NCBI GenBank assembly: GCA_024402135.1
Contig: JAKSJN010000009.1
Coordinates: 1 to 64,000 of the forward strand
Direction: 5' to 3'
DNA length: 64,000 nt
From: Bacteroidales bacterium
Lineage (GTDB): Bacteria > Bacteroidota > Bacteroidia > Bacteroidales > UBA932
A program made the translations under genes and the position numbers. Position 1 is the first letter of the stretch. The number at the start of each line of letters is the position of its first letter. The notes under the pieces were generated by a model. That model made no database searches. It saw only the letters and a program-made list of their open reading frames with translations, and was not told where the DNA came from. Shown here piece after piece: positions 9,325-18,050 of this stretch.

Positions 9325-9600
9325 CTATTGAATCAAGCCCATTTCGGTCCATGTTTCAAATATCTCGGCAGCATCAGCTGACGCTGTAGCATTGTCAATA
9401 TCGTACTCTTCGACGAGCCAGGCAGCAAAAATCTCGGCTGTAAGGTCAATTCCCGGATCCTTGGCGGCGCGCTCCCAAAGATAAGCGGCGCTGGCGTTCA
9501 TGGTGTAGACATTGCTCATGTCCACCGCGTCGGCGGAAGCCTGGACGATGATGTATTTTGCACCCAGTTTCCTCAATTTCAAATTTGGATTTGTCTTCAT
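9325..9600 (-). CDS. PqqD-like small protein
   Basis: 91 residues matching the PqqD / RiPP-recognition-element fold: strand-turn-strand start (KYIIVQASADAVDMSNVYTMNASAAYLWERA) followed by a helical winged-helix part (VEEYDIDNATASADAAEIFETWTEMGLI). PqqD-like domains bind leader peptides of ribosomal peptide pathways. Here it sits with an HPr-kinase-like protein and a nucleotidyltransferase and no cyclase, protease or precursor gene is visible. These trios recur next to exopolysaccharide export genes; what the PqqD-like protein binds there is not known to me. Spacing to the neighbours (38 and 83 bases) fits one operon. Confidence 0.8.
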   Translation of the reverse strand: MKTNPNLKLRKLGAKYIIVQASADAVDMSNVYTMNASAAYLWERAAKDPGIDLTAEIFAAWLVEEYDIDNATASADAAEIFETWTEMGLIQ

Positions 9601-9638
9601 ATAGTAGCGGTTCTTTTTAATGGAATAAAAATGTCAAA

Positions 9639-10508
9639 TTATCTTGTCAAGAATTCATGGCTGGTTCTTGCCGCATCAGCATCCGGCAGGCATTCCAGCG
9701 CGGCAACGGTAGTAGCTTCGATCATCGCAAGGACGTTATCGACCAGCATTTCATGCAATGCGCTGTCACGCCTCAACACCGAGCATCCTGGAAGCACCTG
9801 GTTGAGCGCATCGACGTCTTCTGCGCGGCGGATCTTGTTGTATGGAGCCTGGTACAGACGGACTATGCCGCCGAGCGGAGCACTGAGATTGCGGTAGCAA
9901 GGTGTCTTGCCGCTCCATGGGCTGCCATAAACCGTAGCCCTGCCGTCAACGACACGGACATAAGGATTATCGTCGTTGAGCAGTTCGGCACCGGGGATAT
10001 TCTCCATCCAAAGACGTGTATGGGTACTCTTTCCCGTGCCGCTCTTGCCCATGAACATATACCCGCGGCCGCCACAGAGAATGGTGCTTGAATGCATGGA
10101 AATGCCGCCGAAAGCCAGCACACGCTGCGCGAATGCGATTCTGATCATGCTGCTCACCACAAGACCTGCGTACGGCGAAGCCGGATTGAAACGCACCTCC
10201 ATATTGGTAAAAGCACGATTGCAAAGCATCATTCCAAGCTTCTTGCCCTCTTCCGACAACTCCAAAAGGTAATGTGAGCCTCCACCGACGGAAAAAAGTT
10301 CGGAATGTCCCATGTCGGAGTCATCTGACTCCAGGAAGGTCTTCTCGGGATATGAAATCGGGCTGGTATACAGATCGAACACAGCGACGGCCTCCCCACT
10401 CGCGACGCGGAAAGGCTCGCAGTTCCTGAGCAAAGCCGCAAGGTCAAGACGTTCATCCGCCCTGACCACAAAGACCAAGTCAGCCACTTTATAGAAATGC
10501 TCAATCAT
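9639..10508 (-). CDS. HPr-kinase-like ATP-binding protein
   Basis: 289 residues. A P-loop GKSGTGKST at residues 154-162 lies just after a 'GGISMHSSTI' strand, the arrangement of the HprK/PckA-like kinase domain; a 'DDNPYVRV' acidic motif and 'GSPWSGKTP' follow. The N-terminal half is unlike HPr kinase/phosphatase proper, so it is not the carbon-catabolite enzyme. Relatives act in lasso-peptide tailoring and occur in exopolysaccharide clusters together with PqqD-like and nucleotidyltransferase genes, as here. It overlaps the nucleotidyltransferase stop by four bases, showing translational coupling. Substrate unknown. Confidence 0.78.
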   Translation of the reverse strand: MIEHFYKVADLVFVVRADERLDLAALLRNCEPFRVASGEAVAVFDLYTSPISYPEKTFLESDDSDMGHSELFSVGGGSHYLLELSEEGKKLGMMLCNRAFTNMEVRFNPASPYAGLVVSSMIRIAFAQRVLAFGGISMHSSTILCGGRGYMFMGKSGTGKSTHTRLWMENIPGAELLNDDNPYVRVVDGRATVYGSPWSGKTPCYRNLSAPLGGIVRLYQAPYNKIRRAEDVDALNQVLPGCSVLRRDSALHEMLVDNVLAMIEATTVAALECLPDADAARTSHEFLTR

Positions 10509-11575
10509 GACAATTGTCCCTTAATCAATTCAGCAATATAGTCGCAATACTCACGCGGCGCATAGCGGAGGCCGAAGCCCGCGCGCGACATCAATGCGCC
10601 GAATGTCTTTATCTTTCTTCGGATGGAAGACATGTTTGCGAGAGCATCATGTTCCTTCGATCCCCGTCCGAAATTGCCTCCTTCCGTGATCTTCTCAAAC
10701 AGGCTGTCCTTTGTAGCAGGACCATCATTGAACAGTGAATCCAGATACATATCCAGCGCCTCTGTCCATTTCGTCAGCCCACAGTCGGCAATAGCCTTGC
10801 GGTACGCACCCATGACCTCCTCGTCACTTCCCCATTTCTTATACGCCAGATACAGGTCGCAGAACTGCCTGAGACCTATTCCATGACCCATTGCATGCTT
10901 TAGGATGTGGGTGTTGAGCATCAGGAGGGTCGAAACAGGGCCTGAAGCAAGAATACCATCAACAGGGCCTTTCACATATCCTTCTTTCGCGACAACAGCT
11001 GCAATAGTCTTGTCCCAGTTTGACCGGCTCACATCCATAAGGCTTCGATGAAGCTCAACGATCTGGTCACCGAGAGTGAATGTCAATCCTCCGTCGGGGT
11101 CGTGTTCAAGCTTGTCCTTTGGTATGCCCATAGCCTCCCCAAACTCTTCCGGAGTCATATCCGGCATATACAGGTCGATGTCGCCGCATGCACGATGGGA
11201 TGGCTCGGGATAAAGCGCAGCCGAGTTCTGACCCTTCTGGAGCACGACTCTTATTCCACGCTTCTTTGCAGCATTTCCAATTGCGGCAAGGACCTTGTTC
11301 TGCTTTGCATTCTCAGCCTCCATGCCGTCAATCTCGATTGCAAGCTTCATGGATTCGACATCCGGGAGCTCGACAGCATCGGAAACGAATGAGAGGCCAT
11401 CGGAAACCACACCCTGCACCGTATGGGTGCGGGCAAAGGTTATGATGTCATTGAAATGTGACGCGACCTCCGATTCATTCTGCGCAAGCTTGTCCAAAAG
11501 AGCCTGTGGCGGATTGCCGCAACTCATGCCAAGCCTCAGAAGAAGATTGTGCAGCGTCCTAGTATCCGCGGGCAT
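10505..11575 (-). CDS. Nucleotidyltransferase family protein (NTP_transf_5 type)
   Basis: 356 residues with the acidic metal-binding motif CGDIDLYMP near residue 135, preceded by 'VVLQKGQNSAALYPEPSHRA', the pattern of the family described as uncharacterised nucleotidyltransferases (PF14907). Helical regions flank the catalytic core. It lies between a GT4 gene (17-base overlap) and the HPr-kinase-like gene (4-base overlap). In lasso-peptide and some polysaccharide clusters the same kinase plus nucleotidyltransferase pair is seen; here the acceptor may be a polysaccharide, lipid or peptide, which cannot be told from the sequence. Confidence 0.78.
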   Translation of the reverse strand: MPADTRTLHNLLLRLGMSCGNPPQALLDKLAQNESEVASHFNDIITFARTHTVQGVVSDGLSFVSDAVELPDVESMKLAIEIDGMEAENAKQNKVLAAIGNAAKKRGIRVVLQKGQNSAALYPEPSHRACGDIDLYMPDMTPEEFGEAMGIPKDKLEHDPDGGLTFTLGDQIVELHRSLMDVSRSNWDKTIAAVVAKEGYVKGPVDGILASGPVSTLLMLNTHILKHAMGHGIGLRQFCDLYLAYKKWGSDEEVMGAYRKAIADCGLTKWTEALDMYLDSLFNDGPATKDSLFEKITEGGNFGRGSKEHDALANMSSIRRKIKTFGALMSRAGFGLRYAPREYCDYIAELIKGQLS

Positions 11576-12758
11576 TGAGCTGTTCGTGAATGAGATATGT
11601 TACCTTTCCGTAGATATTGAGACAGCCGTCTATCATGGCCTTGCGGGTGAACATTCGATTGAAGCGGTCCAGCGCACCCTGGCAATATGCATTGTAAGTC
11701 TGTTCGTCCTTCGTGATAGCCATGATCGCATTGGCAATTGCCTTCGAGTCGCACATTTCCACATTGAGTCCCGACTCGCCGTGACCGTTGACCCAAGACA
11801 CACCGCTGCCCGGGATCCTTGTCGCAACGACAGGCTTACCACAAGACATGGCCTCGATCTGGGCGATACCGAAAGCCTCTGACTTCATGATAGAGCAGAA
11901 ACTGAATACATCGCAGGCACGATAATAGACAGGAAGATCCTCGTCCTTGACGAATCCGATCAGCTTGACCTTGCGGTCCAGGCCGGCGGCATCGATTCTG
12001 GCGACAAGTTCGTCGTGCATAGGACCTGTTCCTCCGATGAGTATGACGTAATTGTCCGGAAGATCCTTTGCCGCATCGACGAGGTACGGATATCCCTTGT
12101 ACTCGACGAGTCGGCCGAGGGCGAAAATTATCTTCTTTCCAGGATACTTGGCGCGCAGGGCGGCGACCTTCTTCGCGATTGTCTCGTTCTCCTCGACATT
12201 ATCTCCAGCCCCAGGTACCTGATTGATGCCAATAGGCAGATATGTCAGCTTGTTTCGGGCCTTTGCAAGGTGCGGAGACTCGGTGACGTACACGGGAGTC
12301 GTGCCGACAATGATGTCCGCGCGCTTGATCAGCCAGTTCTGGATAGGCTTGTAATATTTCAGGAGGGTGACCTGCTTTACGATATCGCTGTGCCAATGGA
12401 GCACCACCTTGCCTTCATAGCCGCTCAAGTACAGCGCCATGGCTGCCATCGGGTCCGGATGATGGACATGTATGATGTCGTAATTTTCCTTGCGGATAAG
12501 ACGGCGAAGCTCCTTGATCATCGATGGTGCAATCATAGTCGCTTTCACCTTCGCAAGGGCGTCCACACAGATAAGCCAACCATTAGGGTTGAGCTGCTTG
12601 TAGAATGCTCCGTGGGAATTGTGCGCAAATCCATCCATCCAGGTACAGAGCATGTCGCACTTGATACCTCTTTCGGACAGACCAGTGGTAAGATCATACA
12701 TGACCTTTTCCACGCCTCCGAAGATCGGATAGAATTTGCCGAGCTGCAAAATCTTCAT
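11559..12758 (-). CDS. GT4-family glycosyltransferase
   Basis: 399 residues, GT-B fold. N-terminal Rossmann half begins MKILQLGKFYPIFGGVEKV with the acceptor-side glycine loop; the C-terminal half has 'FALGRLVEYKGYPYLVDA' and the donor-binding E-x7-E motif in SEAFGIAQIEAMSCGKPVV. It transfers a sugar from a nucleotide donor to the growing repeat unit on the inner face of the membrane. It is the first gene of the second transcription unit of the locus, with a good -7 box about 87 bases upstream. Confidence 0.9.
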   Translation of the reverse strand: MKILQLGKFYPIFGGVEKVMYDLTTGLSERGIKCDMLCTWMDGFAHNSHGAFYKQLNPNGWLICVDALAKVKATMIAPSMIKELRRLIRKENYDIIHVHHPDPMAAMALYLSGYEGKVVLHWHSDIVKQVTLLKYYKPIQNWLIKRADIIVGTTPVYVTESPHLAKARNKLTYLPIGINQVPGAGDNVEENETIAKKVAALRAKYPGKKIIFALGRLVEYKGYPYLVDAAKDLPDNYVILIGGTGPMHDELVARIDAAGLDRKVKLIGFVKDEDLPVYYRACDVFSFCSIMKSEAFGIAQIEAMSCGKPVVATRIPGSGVSWVNGHGESGLNVEMCDSKAIANAIMAITKDEQTYNAYCQGALDRFNRMFTRKAMIDGCLNIYGKVTYLIHEQLNARGY

Positions 12759-12844
12759 AATTTTTAATGGTTCTTTGAGCAGGCCTCATAATGGCCTTTG
12801 AGCAGTAGTAATGGCTAAAATACTTAATTTTATGCCGTTAGGTG

Positions 12845-12852
12845 CAAATATA
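12845..12852 (-). promoter_or_regulatory. -7 box for the GT4-to-Wzc unit
   Basis: TATATTTG on the minus strand, a perfect TAnnTTTG. It implies an untranslated leader of about 80 nt before the GT4 gene. Confidence 0.55.
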
Positions 12853-12904
12853 ATCCAAATAAATCATAATTACCATCTTTTCGACAGGAAAATAATTACG
12901 ATTT

Positions 12905-13549
12905 TCACCCCACCAGATCAGCGGCATCACAGCGAAGAGCCCGTGAAAGATTCAGAACCGTGGCCGCCTCGGCCTTTGAGATATCCTGAGTTTTCTGTTC
13001 GTATGCCCTGATCATCCTGAGGCTGACGCCGGCTCTCTCCGCCAGCTGGACCTGTGTCATTCCGGCCTGCTTCCGGAAGATGGACACCGGACTCTCCGCG
13101 TCGTTTCTTGCCGTCTCGAGCCTGTGCAATATGACATCCAGAAGCTTGCTGAGATCAGCTTCGTGAAGCGGATCATAAAGTGACAGCATGAGCAAGACAT
13201 TGATTCCATAGCGGTCCAGATACCTGAATGACTTCCCCGTATACCACTGAACATATGCCAAGGCCCATCCACACCAATACTCCGGAGAACAGGATTCCGG
13301 GCAATACTCGTCATGTTCGGGCAGCAGGACACCTATCCGAGAGGCAACGCTGTCGGCAAGCTCTATTCCGGACAACCCGGTAAGATAACGAACCCTTCCT
13401 TCAGCTATCAGATCGGATACACCGGAGTGGAGAAACCAGGAGTAAAACTCAGCGATGGGATAAGCGCAGGTATTCACAGCGAAATCCAGCATCACGGCGA
13501 GATTATCCATCACATCTTCCAGATATGTCTCAGCGTAGGCGCGGTTCAT
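12905..13549 (-). CDS. XRE-type helix-turn-helix protein, probable antitoxin
   Basis: 214 residues. The C-terminal third is a Cro/CI helix-turn-helix (SIFRKQAGMTQVQLAERAGVSLRMIRAYE). The N-terminal two thirds are helical, cysteine- and tryptophan-containing (CGWALAYVQWYTGKSFRYLD) and not a family I can name; it could be the toxin-neutralising part. Its start overlaps the end of the DUF3990 gene by 20 bases, typical of toxin-antitoxin pairs, with the toxin-like gene first. A perfect palindrome at the shared promoter is a likely binding site. Confidence 0.75.
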   Translation of the reverse strand: MNRAYAETYLEDVMDNLAVMLDFAVNTCAYPIAEFYSWFLHSGVSDLIAEGRVRYLTGLSGIELADSVASRIGVLLPEHDEYCPESCSPEYWCGWALAYVQWYTGKSFRYLDRYGINVLLMLSLYDPLHEADLSKLLDVILHRLETARNDAESPVSIFRKQAGMTQVQLAERAGVSLRMIRAYEQKTQDISKAEAATVLNLSRALRCDAADLVG

Positions 13550-14201
13550 CGTTGTTCCATTTTTCCCTCAGGATATCAAGAATATAGATACCGTCGGACA
13601 CAGATGTACTGTCGACCATCATGTCAAACTGCTTCCTTGCCGCACTGTCACGGGTTTCACGCTTTCCCCAGTATATGGATCCATCAGCTTCTTCATATCG
13701 CGAGAAGGTCAGATGAGAAAAGGCTTTTTCAGAAACCAGCACCACCTGCTCACCTAAATTTCCAAGTTTCATAGCCCGGGAGAGCTGCTGGAGCGATATG
13801 CTGCCATTGAGGAATGACTTTGCAAATCTGAAGTATGAGTCATCTGCCCTGTATCCTATGATCACATCATATCCGTCCAGGTCCGGCAGGAATGTCGACA
13901 GAATATATTCCTTCGCCTCCCTGGACAGTCTTGTAGAAGTTGCGAATTCCCTGTTCCGCAACAAGACGGCCAACCAGTTAAGGATATGATATTCCGGTTC
14001 CAAAAGTCTGCAGACGGCAAGTCCTTCGACATCCAGTTCATACTGGTTTGCATAACCGTTTCGATTCTCCGTGCATGCCCATTCTTTGGCCAGTTCGATG
14101 TTTTCCGTACAGTACAGCCCCAACCCATAATCATTCATCGGGTTTCCAGCGCCATACACAGGCTTGACAATTATGTTCTTTGATCCGTGGAATAAAACCA
14201 T
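13530..14201 (-). CDS. DUF3990 protein, ADP-ribosyltransferase-like putative toxin
   Basis: 223 residues. The start MVLFHGSKNIIVKPVYG and 'NDYGLGLYCTENIELAKEWA' match the DUF3990 family, whose fold resembles ADP-ribosyltransferases (the LFHGS strand would carry the NAD-binding residue). A second signature, YDVIIGYRADDSYFRFAKSF then LGEQVVLVSEKAF, is also characteristic. DUF3990 proteins are found next to small regulators and are treated as toxin-like; target and catalytic activity here are unproven. It is co-encoded with the XRE protein and lies inside the polysaccharide locus but is transcribed from its own promoter. Confidence 0.75.
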   Translation of the reverse strand: MVLFHGSKNIIVKPVYGAGNPMNDYGLGLYCTENIELAKEWACTENRNGYANQYELDVEGLAVCRLLEPEYHILNWLAVLLRNREFATSTRLSREAKEYILSTFLPDLDGYDVIIGYRADDSYFRFAKSFLNGSISLQQLSRAMKLGNLGEQVVLVSEKAFSHLTFSRYEEADGSIYWGKRETRDSAARKQFDMMVDSTSVSDGIYILDILREKWNNDEPRLR

Positions 14202-14210
14202 ACCAAACTA

Positions 14211-14222
14211 ACGTTATAACGT
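14211..14222. promoter_or_regulatory. Palindromic operator candidate of the toxin-antitoxin pair
   Basis: ACGTTATAACGT is a perfect 12-base palindrome placed between the -7 box (14230-14237) and the DUF3990 start at 14201, where a dimeric XRE repressor would block transcription. Confidence 0.6.
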
Positions 14223-14229
14223 CACTTGG

Positions 14230-14237
14230 CAAAAATA
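14230..14237 (-). promoter_or_regulatory. -7 box of the DUF3990/XRE pair
   Basis: TATTTTTG on the minus strand, matching TAnnTTTG. Predicted start near 14224, just before the palindrome. Confidence 0.5.
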
Positions 14238-14245
14238 AAAAAATT

Positions 14246-14273
14246 TCCCGTCCCGCCAAGGCGTGTTCCGGGA
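14246..14273 (-). terminator. Terminator ending the main capsule operon
   Basis: Stem TCCCG/CGGGA with an inner GCC/GGC pairing, followed in minus direction by a run of T (AAATTTTTTTATT). It lies 22 bases past the stop of the GT4 gene and separates it from the toxin-antitoxin pair. Confidence 0.6.
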
Positions 14274-14294
14274 TTCTCGGTTTCTTTGAGGTAT

Positions 14295-15578
14295 TTATGC
14301 GTCTATGAGACCTTTGTAAAGTTCGATGTAATCCTTATATCGGTCTTCTTTACTGAAGTTCCCGATGGCATGGTCGCGGCAGATTGTTCTAAGTTGCTCG
14401 AGGTCCTGGTTGCGATAGTAGTCAATTGCCCTTCTGAGGCCCTCAACATCACCCTGTTCAACCACTGTTCCCGTCTCGGCACTATGTGACTCTATGCTGC
14501 CTCCTGTGCGATATGTAATCAGTGGAGTACCGCACGACTGACACTCCATATTGACTGTCGGATAGTTGTCCTGCCACGTTGGATTGAGGAACACGTCAGC
14601 CATTGAATAAAGTGCGGCTAATTGAATGACATTTTCAGTGCGGGGTATCGTGACGATACGCCTTTGGTCTTTTCCTAGCGAGGCATTTGTATTCGCAACA
14701 AGTTCCTGCTGTTCTGCTGTCATCTTGCCGACAAGAACTATCTGCTCATCACATTTGAGAAGCTTCGCCAACTGCATGAAGTCTCCCAGACCCTTTTCTT
14801 TCAACCAGATGCTTGCAAGTCCAAGCAGCACATGGCTGTCCATATCAATTCCGAACGCAGTACGGGTATCCGACATATCCTTCTCGCTGGCCGGTTTGAA
14901 TGTCTCCGTATCAATTCCATTATGAATGACACAAAACGGAAGACTGCCAAGGAATGATTCCTTCATTTCCTCTTTCATCCAATTGGAAACAGTGACTATC
15001 GTCAACTGTCCAGGTGCCAGGGATGTGAAAGCTGTTTTCTTATCTATGTAATTCTTCGCAGAGCGGTCCAAGAGCCATGACGCTGGGAATGACTTTTTCT
15101 GGGGGCAATTACCGCAGCCAGTCCTCCATTTAGGACAGCCGACACTGGAATAATGGTAGCAATGTCCGGTATAAAGCCAACAATCATGGACGGTCCAAAC
15201 AACCTTGATGTCAGTTTTCGACAGATAGTCGAACAGCATCTTGTAGTTGAGGAAGTATCCATGTATGTTATGAATCTGGATTATGTCTGGGTGCAGCTCA
15301 TCTATCTGCTCCAAGAACTTTCTGGTAGCCAGTCTGGAAGCCAGTCCATGCCTGTCCAGCAGACGGGTCTCAACCGCATGCTCAGCCACACTGAACTTTG
15401 TCCCGACGGGGATAATCTTTGACTTGCACAGACTCGGATCCTTACCGTCACGCCCGCCACTATAAGCGATATAGCTTTCCCAGCCATTCTTCATGGCCAG
15501 TTCGCCGATCTCCTGCATAATCTTTCCCGTGGAAGTATTACGCCTTATGACTGGGTTGATCTGTAACAACTTTGGCAT
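14295..15578 (-). CDS. GT4-family glycosyltransferase with Cys cluster
   Basis: 427 residues, GT-B fold. Between the two domains lies a Cys-rich loop, VGCPKWRTGCGNCPQKK, seen in a subgroup of colanic-acid-type transferases where the cysteines could bind metal. N-terminus MPKLLQINPVIRRNTSTGKI; 'WTVHDCWLYTGHCYHY' precedes the Cys loop. The donor site appears around 'NPTWQDNYPTVNMECQSCGTPLI', where E-x7-E becomes a modified form. Last gene of the main operon, four bases after the next GT4. Confidence 0.88.
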   Translation of the reverse strand: MPKLLQINPVIRRNTSTGKIMQEIGELAMKNGWESYIAYSGGRDGKDPSLCKSKIIPVGTKFSVAEHAVETRLLDRHGLASRLATRKFLEQIDELHPDIIQIHNIHGYFLNYKMLFDYLSKTDIKVVWTVHDCWLYTGHCYHYSSVGCPKWRTGCGNCPQKKSFPASWLLDRSAKNYIDKKTAFTSLAPGQLTIVTVSNWMKEEMKESFLGSLPFCVIHNGIDTETFKPASEKDMSDTRTAFGIDMDSHVLLGLASIWLKEKGLGDFMQLAKLLKCDEQIVLVGKMTAEQQELVANTNASLGKDQRRIVTIPRTENVIQLAALYSMADVFLNPTWQDNYPTVNMECQSCGTPLITYRTGGSIESHSAETGTVVEQGDVEGLRRAIDYYRNQDLEQLRTICRDHAIGNFSKEDRYKDYIELYKGLIDA

Positions 15579-15581
15579 TAT

Positions 15582-16715
15582 CTATTCCTTTCCAGTAAGC
15601 CTGGAGTAGAGTTTTATCCACTTCTCCATGACTGACTCTTCGTTATACTTCCCGATTACCTTCCTTGCCTCAACAGACATAGCGGTGCGGAGTTCATCAT
15701 CGTTGATCAGTTTCAGCATGGCTTCAGCAAGGCCTTCAATATCGTCATCCTTGACCAGCAGGCCATTCACACCGTTCTCTATGATATCCCTAGGGCCACA
15801 CTTGAAATCAAAGCTCACGCATGGAAGGCCACTTGACATCGCCTCTATCATCACCATCGGAAGGCCCTCGTAATGGGAACTCATGACAAGCATCGAACTG
15901 TTGGCATACTCATGGCTGATGTTATTAGTCGTACCCTTAAGGTGGCAACGATCCGATATTCCATATTGGTCAATCATATTCTGGAGCATGTCCTTCCACT
16001 CCCCCTGCCCATAAATGTCGAGGGTCCAATCTTTGGTATGATCGCAAACAATCTTCCATGCCTCAATAAGCCTGTCGAAACTCTTCTGGTAGTCGAGACG
16101 ACCGACAGCGATGATTCTCTTGGCAGAGCAATCACTGCCAGGTCCGACAGGAGCTATCGACGCGTTAGGAATGGCAACCATGTTCGCGATATCGCCCCAG
16201 TAGCCCTTATCCTCTTCAGTAAGTACGACAAACCTGTCAAACTTTTTTACCATACGGACATCCATGATCTCACGGAATCTGTCGATCAGCCCTTTAAGCC
16301 CCTTGTTGGCATATTGACGATGGAAAAACTTACTCTGATGGAGCTCTATCACCTTCTTGCTGCCATCCTTGATTGATGGGATGAACGAAGATTCTCCTGG
16401 GTATAGAGTATCGACGATGTCCGCCTTTTCGGCCATCAAGAACTCGGCAAGACGCTTTTTGTGGAGTTGCTTCTTTTTGAGAAATGAAAAAATGTGAGCG
16501 ACAGTGTTCTTGCCCTTATCAGCGCTATAATTTATACCCAGATCGTGCAACCTTATCTGCTCCGGGAAGTCATAGAAAGTCGGACGACCTCCCTGGTCAG
16601 TAGTCACGATGACAACCTCCCATCCATGTGCCGACAACCAGGTCGCCTTGTTCAGCACGACCCTCTCCATCCCTCCCGGGTTATAGAGTGAGTTGATCTG
16701 GTAGATTAGTTTCAT
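15582..16715 (-). CDS. GT4-family glycosyltransferase
   Basis: 377 residues. Starts MKLIYQINSLYNPGGMERVV (acceptor-side GG loop), with 'AVGRLDYQKSFDRLIEAW' and the E-x7-E type motif SHYEGLPMVMIEAMSSGLP in the donor half. Similar to amylovoran/capsular galactosyl- and glucosyltransferases by pattern, but the sugar cannot be told. Its start overlaps the wzy gene end by 35 bases. Base composition rises here relative to the AT-rich genes upstream. Confidence 0.9.
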   Translation of the reverse strand: MKLIYQINSLYNPGGMERVVLNKATWLSAHGWEVVIVTTDQGGRPTFYDFPEQIRLHDLGINYSADKGKNTVAHIFSFLKKKQLHKKRLAEFLMAEKADIVDTLYPGESSFIPSIKDGSKKVIELHQSKFFHRQYANKGLKGLIDRFREIMDVRMVKKFDRFVVLTEEDKGYWGDIANMVAIPNASIAPVGPGSDCSAKRIIAVGRLDYQKSFDRLIEAWKIVCDHTKDWTLDIYGQGEWKDMLQNMIDQYGISDRCHLKGTTNNISHEYANSSMLVMSSHYEGLPMVMIEAMSSGLPCVSFDFKCGPRDIIENGVNGLLVKDDDIEGLAEAMLKLINDDELRTAMSVEARKVIGKYNEESVMEKWIKLYSRLTGKE

Positions 16716-18000
16716 TCTGAACTAGTTGTTCAGGCCCCTCTTTTGGGACGCAGAGATAATAAGCCATAATCAAGAAGATGTCAGTCGACACCTTAAACCA
16801 GATGATAAAGTTCAGGAGTGTAATCAAGATGAAAGCCAACTTATAATGAGGAAAACGTTTCATCAATTGTCTACAAACGGCGACAAAAAACCATGAGAAA
16901 ACCAATAATCCAACAATACCAAAATAGAAGACAAAACGGAGATAACCAATATCTGTGTTCTTATAGAATCCATGGTAAAACTGACCTACATAATAAGGAT
17001 CACTACTATGAGGATTCACCATATATGCATCTCCAATAATCCAAGTCTTCAACGATTCCGGGAATACAACCATATTTTTCAATATGGTATTTGAGTTCGT
17101 TTCCCAACTACCTTTCTCAGCCAAACTGAAAAAGCCCTCAAATGCAAATCTCACATTTCGATGAAACACTGGATTTGTATTGTATAATACAACCGAGATC
17201 GCTACTACAGCTAATCCGATTGACAAAAAATTTGTAATAATGGACCTTTTCTTCGATTGTTGACTTGTCCGTTGGTTCATATGCAAAACGAATAACAATA
17301 CAGCCAAAGCCGCCCCCAAAATTGTTGTTCGCGAGATCATGTCTCCGACCAGCACAATTACAAAGAATGCCAAGATATACAGATATCTTGTCAGAGTATC
17401 ATCTTTTTTTGTATACAATAATAGTTGGGATAGAATAACCAGAACGGCTGCGAATCTTGTGCCTGCTACATCAAGGCTGCATCCGATTCCATACAACCGT
17501 TCAGTTCCATCCAATCGCTGCATATCGATAAAACCCATTCCTGCCACATACCTATTCACGAGATCTTTAAATGCAGGACTATTATCAATCACCAATGCAA
17601 TCACGCATTGGAATACACAAACAGCTACAAGATATCTGCTGGCAGTAGTGATATTCACGTCTCCTTGAATTAGACGAATAAGTTCTATCACAGCATACGC
17701 TCCAAATACCCAGACCAGCATGGAGATAATATATCCAGCATAAGTCATATCATGGGTGTTGTTAATAACTGCCGATAAAAATGACACTACCGACACAAGC
17801 GAGGCCAATACGAGCAGTTCTATTTCTTCCTTTTTAATTGACTGACGTCCCTCCTTGAGATGGTTGAAACCAAACATACAGACACCTAGCGCAGCCAATG
17901 CCATCTTCGTATTGACTCCAGGCAGGAACGTGAATTCAAAGGGGAAAAGAAAAAAACTAGTGATTATTACCAGTGCTATTGACGACAACCAGCGTGACAT
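16681..18000 (-). CDS. O-antigen/capsule polymerase (Wzy-like)
   Basis: About 439 residues with ten or more predicted membrane spans (for example SSIALVIITSFFLFPFEF and YLYILAFFVIVLVGDMIS) and a large polar loop near residues 305-370, the layout of Wzy/O-antigen ligase proteins. It would link lipid-bound repeat units in the periplasm. ATG at 18000 is chosen over an upstream TTG. Very AT-rich compared with the flanking Wza/Wzc genes. Sequence conservation in this family is weak, so the call rests on topology and context. Confidence 0.8.
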   Translation of the reverse strand: MSRWLSSIALVIITSFFLFPFEFTFLPGVNTKMALAALGVCMFGFNHLKEGRQSIKKEEIELLVLASLVSVVSFLSAVINNTHDMTYAGYIISMLVWVFGAYAVIELIRLIQGDVNITTASRYLVAVCVFQCVIALVIDNSPAFKDLVNRYVAGMGFIDMQRLDGTERLYGIGCSLDVAGTRFAAVLVILSQLLLYTKKDDTLTRYLYILAFFVIVLVGDMISRTTILGAALAVLLFVLHMNQRTSQQSKKRSIITNFLSIGLAVVAISVVLYNTNPVFHRNVRFAFEGFFSLAEKGSWETNSNTILKNMVVFPESLKTWIIGDAYMVNPHSSDPYYVGQFYHGFYKNTDIGYLRFVFYFGIVGLLVFSWFFVAVCRQLMKRFPHYKLAFILITLLNFIIWFKVSTDIFLIMAYYLCVPKEGPEQLVQNETNLPDQLTL

Positions 18001-18050
18001 TAAGAAACGTATTACAAATACTACTTTCAAATAGACCTTTCATAAGGTCC

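Noticed and set aside
9325-11575. Lasso peptide cluster
   Set aside because: No precursor peptide, B-type protease or asparagine-synthetase-like cyclase is seen in or near the trio.
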